Positions 26,341 through 33,937 of a DNA stretch of 64,000 bases are shown piece by piece. Positions within the stretch are counted from its first letter, which is position 1, and every line of letters begins with the position of its first letter. Below the pieces are notes generated by a model, which saw nothing but the letters and a program-made list of their open reading frames with translations, made no database searches and had not been told where the DNA came from. Source of the stretch: Schlesneria paludicola DSM 18645 (lineage in GTDB: Bacteria > Planctomycetota > Planctomycetia > Planctomycetales > Planctomycetaceae); NCBI RefSeq assembly GCF_000255655.1, contig NZ_JH636435.1, positions 2,984,065-3,048,064 on the forward strand, in the 5' to 3' direction. Position numbers and translations under genes: made by a program.

Positions 26341-27117
26341 ATGATTGCCGAGTTCTCACTGTTGCTGATCTGCGGAATGAGCCTGATGTGGTGCATGATG
26401 CCACGGGCTCAAGTGACCGCCGGCTTTTTCCGGATCCAGATGCTGATCGTGATTGGGTTGTCGGCGCTCGGACTGCTGACGATGGGACAATTAACAGCCA
26501 CAGCCGGCCAGCCGCTCTCTCCTGCCGGTCTAATGTACGCACGAATTGCACTTGGAATCGCACTGGTCAGCGCGTACGCCGGTTCCATCTTTTGGCTTTT
26601 GGGCCGCCGTCGTCCCGGAACGATCGCCATGATCTGCGTCATGGCTGCCACACTGGTCAGCCTGATCTCGTCTCGTGGCGGTGTCAACTCGCTGATGACC
26701 GCGGCGGGGGCACTGCGGTTTCTGTCGAGCTTTGCAACGGCTGCCGTGCTGGGCAGCACAGTGACCGGCATGCTGCTTGGACACTGGTATCTGACCGCCC
26801 CGACAATGTCGATCCAACCGCTCAGGACGCTCAGTTGGTTCCTGGTTGGGGCGGTTCTACTGCGATTGTCGGTGTCGGTTGTCGGCTGGATGTCGGCTGG
26901 AGAACAATTGCACGGCGGAACCCAATGGACCTGGTTTGCCCTTCGATGGCTCGCAGGCATCCTGGGACCGCTCGTGATTTCGGTTCTGGCACTTCGAATC
27001 CTACGGTACCGGAACACGCAAGCGGCGACAGGTGTGCTGTTCGCCGGCGTGATTCTCGTATTTATCGGTGAAATGTCGGCCGCACTGCTTTACTCTGAAC
27101 TTCGTGTTCCCTTCTAG
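26341..27117 (+). CDS. Polytopic membrane protein of unknown function, 258 residues
   Basis: The protein has about eight hydrophobic helices and short polar loops, with no soluble domain. Positive residues cluster in loops after RRRPG and RYRNTQ. Histidines and Trp near GHWYLTAPT and SWFLVGAVLLRLSVSVVGW recall heme- or quinone-associated membrane proteins but no family motif is evident. No clear ribosome site precedes ATG 26341. It lies 150 bases before the zinc-ribbon membrane protein. A sigma-54-like promoter lies upstream. Function unknown. Confidence 0.75.
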   Translation: MIAEFSLLLICGMSLMWCMMPRAQVTAGFFRIQMLIVIGLSALGLLTMGQLTATAGQPLSPAGLMYARIALGIALVSAYAGSIFWLLGRRRPGTIAMICVMAATLVSLISSRGGVNSLMTAAGALRFLSSFATAAVLGSTVTGMLLGHWYLTAPTMSIQPLRTLSWFLVGAVLLRLSVSVVGWMSAGEQLHGGTQWTWFALRWLAGILGPLVISVLALRILRYRNTQAATGVLFAGVILVFIGEMSAALLYSELRVPF

Positions 27118-27263
27118 TAGTACAGCCACTCTGTCCTGACAGGTTCTCGAACATTGCCTCAAGGCTCGTTGGCGCGCTCGCACCGAGTTCATCGACTTAT
27201 CATCCCAGGTTTGAAGCATCACAAAAATCTCGTTCGGATCGCCGCTTTTCATTAAAGTCCTCT

Positions 27264-27755
27264 ATGCTGATCTCATTTGACTGTCCCAAATGTTTGAAAA
27301 TCGCTCACGGGGAAGTGACTCACTCCAGCCTCGCTGTTGAGTGTCCGGATTGTAGCTGGACACGTCAGATTTCAGCGGGCGATGTGACAAACGGAGAACC
27401 GGCGCGGTGCCTCGTTTGCGGTTGCGAAGATTTGTGGCGGCAAAAGGATTTTGACCAGCGGCTGGGCGTGTTTATTGTCGGCTTGGGAATTCTGTTCAGC
27501 ACGATCGCAGTCGCCTACATGATGCCCGGCATCGCAATGCTGATCCTGATGGGCTTTGGACTGGCCGATTGGATTCTATATGCCGTTTTGCCCGATCGGC
27601 TGGTCTGCTATCGCTGCCACGCTCAATATCGCCGCATCACTGAACTGAAAAACGCAACCGCATTCGATTTGGAAGTCAACGAGCGTTACCGTCAAGAGGC
27701 GATTCGCTTGAAGCGCGCCGCCGAACAGCCGCAACCATCGACGGAACGACACTAA
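27264..27755 (+). CDS. Zinc-ribbon membrane protein, 163 residues
   Basis: The N-terminus has two Cys pairs, FDCPKC and VECPDC, then CLVCGC, giving a probable zinc ribbon of about residues 6-55. Two hydrophobic segments follow (about 70-92 and 93-112), then CYRC and a charged helical tail. It is probably an inner-membrane protein with a cytoplasmic zinc domain. Start at ATG 27264 has a weak ribosome site (AAAGTCCTCT). It could be cotranscribed with the preceding membrane protein. Function unknown. Confidence 0.75.
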   Translation: MLISFDCPKCLKIAHGEVTHSSLAVECPDCSWTRQISAGDVTNGEPARCLVCGCEDLWRQKDFDQRLGVFIVGLGILFSTIAVAYMMPGIAMLILMGFGLADWILYAVLPDRLVCYRCHAQYRRITELKNATAFDLEVNERYRQEAIRLKRAAEQPQPSTERH

Positions 27756-27999
27756 GCCGTTTCGCCACAGTCAACCTTTCCATGTCGCATTTGAGCAGTG
27801 CTCGTTGTACAGACTTGGACTTGCATTCCCTTAGGCGGCGTCTGGCAAATGTCATTCGCAATTTGACGAGAACAACACCAAGTCCTGCATCACTTGTGAC
27901 GCGGCTGGATCGATGTGCTATTCTTGAGTCGCGTACTGGAGCCCTTGCGACGCGGTCGTTGTCGGGGTGACCTGTGACGGTGTCATGGCAGGATGACTG

Positions 28000-28986
28000 A
28001 TGAAAGACGTGCTCGCTAGTGATCGTGCGTGGGTGGGGTTCGATCTTGGGGGGACCAAGATGAACGCGATGTTGTTTAACGACGAATTCGAAGTTCGCGG
28101 TCGGCGACGAAAGAAAAGCCGCGGTTCGGAAGGTGTTGAAGCTGGCATCGAACGAATCGTAGCCAGCATCGCCAAGCTGCTGGAAGAAGCCCAACTCCCA
28201 CGCGAATCGCTCGGCGGAATCGGCATCGGCTGTCCGGGCCCCCTGGATCTCGAAGAGGGTGTGATTCTTGAAGCTCCGAATCTGGGATGGAAAAACGTTC
28301 CGCTGAAGAAATCGCTCGAGAAAGAATTCGGCTGTCCCGTATTCGTCTGCAACGATGTCGATGCCGGAGTGTATGGCGAATACCGATTTGGAGCCGCCGA
28401 CGGTGCACGCACCGCATTAGGAGTCTTTCCCGGGACAGGGATTGGCGGAGCGATGATTTACGAAGGCAAAATCTTCCGTGGCAAGACTGGTAGCTGCCTG
28501 GAAATCGGCCACGTGCCCGTGGTCCCCGACGGTGCCCTGTGCGGCTGCGGACGACGTGGCTGCCTGGAAACGATTGCCAGTCGATTGGCACTCTCGGCCG
28601 AAATTGCAAAGGCCGCTTATCGAGGGCAAGCCCCTTACATCTTGCGCGTCGCAGGAACCGATCTGGCCAACATTCGCAGCGGAACGATCAAAGAATCGAT
28701 CGATGCGGGCGACAAAATCGTTGACGAGATCCTTCGTAACGGCGCACAGCAATTGGGTCTTGTTCTCGCAGGCGCCGTCAATCTGCTGGCACCGGATGTC
28801 ATTGTGCTCGGCGGGGGGCTGGTCGAGGCATTGCCGAAACTGTTCCTCGAAGAAATCGGCAAAGCGCTCGCCAAGCAAGTGATGCCGTCATTCTCGAAAT
28901 CGTATGAAGTGCGAATTGCCCGGTTGGGCGACGATGCCGGCGCGATGGGAGCCGCGGCTTGGGCGCGTCACAATGTTGAAGCATGA
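28000..28986 (+). CDS. ROK-family sugar kinase, glucokinase-like
   Basis: This 328-residue protein shows all ROK marks: N-terminal phosphate loop WVGFDLGGTKMN, catalytic Asp in VFVCNDVDAGVYGE, glycine motif FPGTGIGGAM, and the zinc-binding segment EIGHVPV followed by CGCGRRGCLE. It should phosphorylate a hexose such as glucose or N-acetylated sugar with ATP in the cytoplasm. GGCAGGATGACTG gives a ribosome site for ATG 28000. It is a single gene. Substrate specificity cannot be decided from sequence. Confidence 0.93.
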   Translation: MKDVLASDRAWVGFDLGGTKMNAMLFNDEFEVRGRRRKKSRGSEGVEAGIERIVASIAKLLEEAQLPRESLGGIGIGCPGPLDLEEGVILEAPNLGWKNVPLKKSLEKEFGCPVFVCNDVDAGVYGEYRFGAADGARTALGVFPGTGIGGAMIYEGKIFRGKTGSCLEIGHVPVVPDGALCGCGRRGCLETIASRLALSAEIAKAAYRGQAPYILRVAGTDLANIRSGTIKESIDAGDKIVDEILRNGAQQLGLVLAGAVNLLAPDVIVLGGGLVEALPKLFLEEIGKALAKQVMPSFSKSYEVRIARLGDDAGAMGAAAWARHNVEA

Positions 28987-29128
28987 GCCGGGCTGAGTCC
29001 ACATCGCCGACGGGCAGATCGATTGATCTGCGATGGCTGGAATCAATTCGTTTTGTTGCATCTCTCCTGCTTCTCCGCGCTACCAAGCTCTCGCTTTCTC
29101 CGCCCCGTAGCGTGCGGATGCATACAAA

Positions 29129-29163
29129 CCCAGGGCTGTGATCGTTTCGATCGCTGCCCTGGG
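29129..29163. repeat. Long hairpin in convergent intergenic region
   Basis: Eight paired bases (CCCAGGGC/GCCCTGGG) enclose a 3-by-3 internal loop and a second five-base stem GATCG/CGATC with a TTT loop. It could act as a bidirectional terminator or structured RNA; no T-run follows on either strand. Confidence 0.5.
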
Positions 29164-29237
29164 TCACTGACCTCCACAAGATTCGCCACCCTGTCAGGCG
29201 GCGGGAAAGCGATCGACTGCCCAATTTGCACCGTCCC

Positions 29238-29256
29238 TTTGCCCTGACAGGGCAAA
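29238..29256. repeat. Perfect 9-bp inverted repeat
   Basis: TTTGCCCTGACAGGGCAAA has nine-base arms around one base. A related CCTGTCAGG core occurs at about 29192 and CCTGACAGG at about 27137. As RNA the loop is too tight for full pairing, so a DNA operator is as likely. Confidence 0.45.
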
Positions 29257-29414
29257 ATGTTGCGATGGTCAGAGGAACGGAGATCGTGCGTGCAACTGCC
29301 CCTAAATGAGGAGTTTCTCAAAGATCGCAATTTCAAAAGCGGAAGCTTCGGAACGCGAGGGAATCGAGTCGCGCAGGAAAGAATGTCCTGAGCGGAGGGA
29401 AGACGGAAACCAAT

Positions 29415-29960
29415 TTACGATTTCAGTTCTTGTCTTAACGCCTCGAGCTCAGCATCAAGCTCGCGATGGAGATCATTGGCGTGCGAATGAGGCGCGGAAA
29501 GATACGAGGGGACGCTGGTGGGAATCTCTTCTAAGGAACCACCAAGCGCCTCTTGCCGCCGCATCGCTTCGGCCAGGCGGGCTTCAAGTGCCCGATGCAT
29601 TGTTGCCAGATGCTCACGCGTGGCGATCGCGGCTTTGTGCTGCTGAGACAACCCGGCAATCAGGTCTTCAACTTCGCGTTTCCGCAACAGACACTGTCGT
29701 GCATCGGTCTCGGCACCTGCGAGCAACTGTTCTTTCGCTTTGCCTGTCCACGACTCGACTTGCACCCGATGCGCATCGATTTCCTGCCGCAGCCGATCTT
29801 CCGATGTCATCGCCGTATTCACGCTTCGCTGCGCCCCGGAAATCCCTTCTCGCATTTCTTGAATAATCTCGGCAATGGCCGCTTTGGGGTCTTCCGCTTG
29901 AGCCAGCAAATGGGTCAGATTGCAGGTCACAATGTCGGTTAGGCGGCTGAAAAAACTCAT
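29415..29960 (-). CDS. PspA/IM30 (Vipp1)-family protein
   Basis: The 181-residue protein is almost entirely helical coiled coil after an N-terminal amphipathic start, MSFFSRLTDIVTCNLTHLLA, with EDPKAAIAEIIQEMREGI matching the PspA family. PspA/IM30 proteins bind and repair inner membranes as oligomers. It is shorter than typical PspA (about 220 residues). ATG at 29960 has GGAGCTTGCAA upstream. It follows the ECF sigma gene by 233 bases on the same strand; possible coregulation under envelope stress is inference. Confidence 0.88.
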   Translation of the reverse strand: MSFFSRLTDIVTCNLTHLLAQAEDPKAAIAEIIQEMREGISGAQRSVNTAMTSEDRLRQEIDAHRVQVESWTGKAKEQLLAGAETDARQCLLRKREVEDLIAGLSQQHKAAIATREHLATMHRALEARLAEAMRRQEALGGSLEEIPTSVPSYLSAPHSHANDLHRELDAELEALRQELKS

Positions 29961-30193
29961 TTGCAAGCTCCGAATGCTGGCACCCGTCCGGTCGATAGTC
30001 ACTCAACGTCAACGACGGGTCAGCGGATCATGGACTTTATTCTATCTGGACAATTTTCTGATTCCGAACTCTTTCGGCATCAGGCGGCCTCAATTGGGAT
30101 TATATCGTCGCCTAAAAGTCGCTGGGCCCCGACGAACCCCAGGCTTCGCTGGCCGCTCGTGGCGAGCTCATCAAATTCCGGTGAGAAACTACT

Positions 30194-30910
30194 CTAGGAA
30201 GACCCGTCCGCACTTTTTTCGCTCCGTAAATGAGGATCAAGAATTCCGCGCGCGGCGAGCGAATCTCGTAGTTTTTCCCGGGCCAGCCGCAGGCGACTTT
30301 TGGTTGTTGGCAAATTCGATTCCATCGCGTCCGCCACTTCCGGCAAGCTCAATCCCGAATAGTGGTGCATCGTAAATGTCAGTCGTTGGTCTTCGGGAAT
30401 TTTCGACAGCAGTTCACCGACAATCTTGGCAAACTCATTCTGATCCGCTTTGTCTTCTGGCAGCACGAATTCTCCCGCAAGTCGTTCCAAAGCATCGTCT
30501 TCATCATCGCGCGGGCGCTGAGATCGAATCGCGCTGACGAGCGCATCGTGCGATCGCCGCCGAGTGCTGTCGATCATCAGATTGCGCGCAATGCGAAACA
30601 TCCAGCCTTTAAAACTACCGCGGGGCAAATAATCCCAGGCCGTGTTGTAGACGCGGATTAGGGTTTCTTGCGTCAAATCTTCGGCAAGTTGCCAGTCACG
30701 CAGATGGCGAAAGAAGAAATGAGCGAGCGATCCCTGATGTCGTTCGACAAGCCGGTCAAAGGCGGCCCGGTCCCCGCCCTGCATCCGATACATCAGTTCA
30801 TCATCTTCATCACGACTGGACGCAGCCGATCGCTCGGGTGCCGCCGTGCCACGATTCGATGACAATTCGTCTCTCGAAGGTGATGTCGGGCCAGCGTCGG
30901 AAGAGTTCAT
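30194..30910 (-). CDS. ECF-type RNA polymerase sigma factor
   Basis: This 238-residue protein has sigma region 2 (RLVERHQGSLAHFFFRHLRD with QLAEDLTQETLIRVY) and region 4 (LLSKIPEDQRLTFTMHHYSG, with LPEVADAMESNLPTTKSRL as the helix-turn-helix). Together these define an extracytoplasmic-function sigma factor. A polar N-terminal extension of about 40 residues precedes region 2. The ATG at 30910 is preferred over an upstream TTG. No anti-sigma gene adjoins it in this window; the PspA-like gene lies downstream. The regulon is unknown. Confidence 0.93.
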   Translation of the reverse strand: MNSSDAGPTSPSRDELSSNRGTAAPERSAASSRDEDDELMYRMQGGDRAAFDRLVERHQGSLAHFFFRHLRDWQLAEDLTQETLIRVYNTAWDYLPRGSFKGWMFRIARNLMIDSTRRRSHDALVSAIRSQRPRDDEDDALERLAGEFVLPEDKADQNEFAKIVGELLSKIPEDQRLTFTMHHYSGLSLPEVADAMESNLPTTKSRLRLAREKLRDSLAARGILDPHLRSEKSADGSS

Positions 30911-31101
30911 GACAGACGAATTCAATCAGTAGACAGGCCGGACACAATCGACACCAATGCTTTGCATCGCATTCACCCTGATCCTAACCGTAACAGAGAA
31001 AAAATCCCACGGATTGAGACAAAAACGCCTAATCGAATGTCGCCAGGTGACCGGGAAACGTGACGTTGTCCACAAATCGAATTGCAGACGCACGAACGAA
31101 T

Positions 31102-32637
31102 CTATTCGGGTGCTATGAAGGAGCTTGAGGCGGGCTGGTTCACCAGTTCTACAGAATCCTCACCCTGACACATCGCGTCCCAACCGCCGCCGATCGCTTT
31201 GTAGACTTGCACCAAAGACAGCGCGATATTTCCGCGTGCCGTCCCCAGCAAATCAAGCTGCGTGACCAACTGTGACTGGCTCGTGTAGACCCGGTTAAAA
31301 TCGGCGATTCCACCCTCAAACTGGGTCTGTGCAATTTCGACCGCACGACGATACTCGTCGACACTTTGCTCGAGCGCCTTAGTCTGTCGCTGGGCCTGGA
31401 TGAATTGGACGAGTGCATCTTCGACTTCGCGGCCTGCGTTGAGCACGGTTTGCTGATAGTCCAGCACCGCGGCTTGGGTTAGCGCGTCCTGAGCTCGAAC
31501 GTTGTTGACGATCCGACCATAGTTCAGGATGTTCCATTGCAGCGACGGAAGTACGAACGTGGTCAGACTGTCACCCCGGAACAGGTCATTGAAGTCATTC
31601 GCGACATATCCAATAAATCCGTTGACCGCGAGCCTGGGGTAGAAATCAGCCTCCGCGATACCGATCTGTGCACACTGGGCCGCGACCTGTCGCTCGGCTC
31701 GACGCACATCGGGTCGGCGGCGTAGAAGATCGGCGGGAATCCCGATCGCAACCTCGGGGGGAGCAACTGGAATCGAGGCCCCGTCCAGTTGCGCGGCCAA
31801 ATCACTGACAGGCATTCCCAACAGGACGCACAGTTGATTCGCAGCAAGTCTGGCCCCTGATTCGAGCGGGGGAATGGTCGCCTGAGTCTGCGCAAGACTC
31901 GCTTTCGCTTGCCGCAGATCCAGTTCCGTCGTGGTTCCCGCATCGAAACGCGATTGAGCCAGGTCCGTTGATCGCTGCAAGATATTCAAATTCTCATGGG
32001 CGAACGCCAGACGCTGTTGAAACGTGCGAAGCTGGATGTAGTTCGTCGCCACTTCAGAGACAAGCATGACCATCGCATTGCCATAGCTCTCGACACTCGC
32101 GTCGAGCGTCGCATCGGCGGTTTCAATCGTCCGTCGATACCGGCCCCAGAAGTCGGCCTCCCACGACGCGTTGAAACCGTCGGCAAAGACGTTAACGGTC
32201 CCCGGCAATGGCAGTCCAATATTCCGCGTCACCTGGGCATGCGCATAATTGGAAATCGCTTGTTGCGATTGCGGAAACAAGTTTCCGGCAGCGATGCTGC
32301 GACGGGATCGCGCTTCGACGATACGTGCCGCTGCGGATTGCAAAGTCAGATTTTGCTGGCGAGCGGTCTCGACGAGCCCATTTAAGATGGGGTCATTGAA
32401 CACCCCCCACCAGGCCTGATCCTGCACGGGAGTGCTCATGACACTCGACTCGGCGTGATCGATCCATTCGGATGCGGTCGGCGCAGAAGGCGGACCGTAG
32501 TTTGGGCCGACTTTAAAACCGTTTTGTACCCACTGATTCAAACGAGTACAGCCAGCGGCGCTCAGCAAAACAACGGCAAGAATTGCCGCTTTGCCTGATC
32601 CATACTTGGTACTGCGCCATCCTGGCCCATTTTTCAC
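31102..32637 (-). CDS. NodT/OprM-like outer-membrane efflux lipoprotein (TolC family)
   Basis: The 511-residue protein has a lipobox (LLSAAGC near residue 32) and two repeats of the outer-membrane efflux protein family. Typical blocks are NLTLQSAAARIVEARSRRS, FNASWEADFWGRYRR, RFDAGTTTELDLRQAKASLA and the C-terminal ETQFEGGIADFNRVYTSQSQ-like segment. It forms the outer-membrane channel of a tripartite exporter. I start at the GTG at 32637 with GGGAGGG upstream; the frame to 32769 adds an implausible leader. It is the last gene of the HlyD/ABC/permease operon. Confidence 0.9.
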   Translation of the reverse strand: MKNGPGWRSTKYGSGKAAILAVVLLSAAGCTRLNQWVQNGFKVGPNYGPPSAPTASEWIDHAESSVMSTPVQDQAWWGVFNDPILNGLVETARQQNLTLQSAAARIVEARSRRSIAAGNLFPQSQQAISNYAHAQVTRNIGLPLPGTVNVFADGFNASWEADFWGRYRRTIETADATLDASVESYGNAMVMLVSEVATNYIQLRTFQQRLAFAHENLNILQRSTDLAQSRFDAGTTTELDLRQAKASLAQTQATIPPLESGARLAANQLCVLLGMPVSDLAAQLDGASIPVAPPEVAIGIPADLLRRRPDVRRAERQVAAQCAQIGIAEADFYPRLAVNGFIGYVANDFNDLFRGDSLTTFVLPSLQWNILNYGRIVNNVRAQDALTQAAVLDYQQTVLNAGREVEDALVQFIQAQRQTKALEQSVDEYRRAVEIAQTQFEGGIADFNRVYTSQSQLVTQLDLLGTARGNIALSLVQVYKAIGGGWDAMCQGEDSVELVNQPASSSFIAPE

Positions 32638-32823
32638 GTCACGCCCTCCCGACGTCGGCCAACGTCCTGTTGGACCACTTCCAACATCGAACTTCGCCAC
32701 CTGGGAAGTTAGAAAAACAAAGGACCTTGCGGCTTTCCCGCAACTTAGAGAACGGCACAATTGATTCAATCGGCGAGTGTGGATTCATCGCAAGAATCGA
32801 TCATGTGCGTCTGAATCCTCCGA

Positions 32824-33933
32824 TCACTCAACTCGGTGGCGGAACAACCAACTGGATGCCCCAAGCGTGATGGCCGCGATCAGAAGGAGTGGCCCGAGGT
32901 TTTGCACCACGACAAACGGCGGCATGGACTTGAGAAACACGCCTTTGACAATCACGACGAAATACCGGTACGGATTCATCAGCGTCACATATTGAAGCCA
33001 CTCGGGCATGTTCTGGAGCGGACTGGCGAACCCGGAAAGCAATGTCATGGGAACCATGGTTGCGAACGCTCCCAGGATTGCCTGCTGCTGCGTTTTGGCC
33101 AACGAGGAGACGAAGAGCCCGACCCCGATAATCGCCAGCAGAAATGCAGAGATCCCGGCGTACAGCAAATAGAGATGCCCTGATAAGGGGACGTGAAACA
33201 GAAACACGGCAGCAAGAACCATGAAAGTCCCTTCTGCCATCCCAATGATAAATGCGGGAACCGCTTTGCCCACCACAATTTCATAGGGGCTTAGTGGCGA
33301 AACGAGCAATTGCTCGAACGTCCCCAATTCGCGTTCGCGAGCGACGGAAAGTGCTGTCACCATCAGTCCACCCAGTGCAGTGAGGATCACGACCAGACTG
33401 GGCACAGTGCTCCAATACGCGTCCATATTGGGATTGAACCAGATGCGTGCAACGACCGAACTGGCCGGTGGCGGCGCGGAATTCGTCGAGGCCAGTTCCG
33501 CGTTGTACTGACCGACAATTTGCTCGGCGTAACTCTCCATGATCTGCGAGGCATTCGAACGTCGGCCATCCAGCAGCAGTTGCACTGATGTGGGTTGCCG
33601 CGCCGCGACGTTCCTCGAAAAATCTTGCCCAATTTGGATCACCAACAAGACTGTTCGTGAATCAATGGCAGGTGCAATTTCGGATTGTGACCGCAAATGA
33701 ACGACTTCGCGAAAGTTCGGCGATCCTTCGAACCGGGCAATGAGATCGCGGGCGTAGATGCCCGAGTCCTGATTGAAGACACCCACTCGAACATTCTTCA
33801 CTTCTTGCGTGGCGGCGTTCGCAAAAATCATCAACTCAATGATCGGCGGGGCGACCAGCAAAAACCGACTTTTCGGATCGCGCCAGACGGCCAGCAGCTC
33901 TTTGATAATCAAGCATGCCATTCTCAACCACAT
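32824..33933 (-). CDS. ABC-2 type permease
   Basis: A 369-residue membrane protein with one N-terminal helix, a large extracytoplasmic domain (about 45-175), then five helices. It has the ABC-2 pattern with FEQLLVSPLSPYEIVVGKAVP after the domain and a conserved LLSGFASPLQNMP near the end. It resembles YbhR/YhhJ-like permeases that pair with fused ATPases. The start lies four bases after the fused ATPase-permease stop. With the fused protein it forms the export channel to the HlyD adaptor and the NodT channel. Confidence 0.9.
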   Translation of the reverse strand: MWLRMACLIIKELLAVWRDPKSRFLLVAPPIIELMIFANAATQEVKNVRVGVFNQDSGIYARDLIARFEGSPNFREVVHLRSQSEIAPAIDSRTVLLVIQIGQDFSRNVAARQPTSVQLLLDGRRSNASQIMESYAEQIVGQYNAELASTNSAPPPASSVVARIWFNPNMDAYWSTVPSLVVILTALGGLMVTALSVARERELGTFEQLLVSPLSPYEIVVGKAVPAFIIGMAEGTFMVLAAVFLFHVPLSGHLYLLYAGISAFLLAIIGVGLFVSSLAKTQQQAILGAFATMVPMTLLSGFASPLQNMPEWLQYVTLMNPYRYFVVIVKGVFLKSMPPFVVVQNLGPLLLIAAITLGASSWLFRHRVE

Positions 33934-33937
33934 GGAA

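Larger units (their letters stand above)
28987..29414. other. Convergent intergenic region with two strong inverted repeats
   Basis: About 430 bases between the ROK kinase and PspA-like stops. No gene seen. It holds inverted repeats at 29129-29163 and 29238-29256. Confidence 0.55.
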
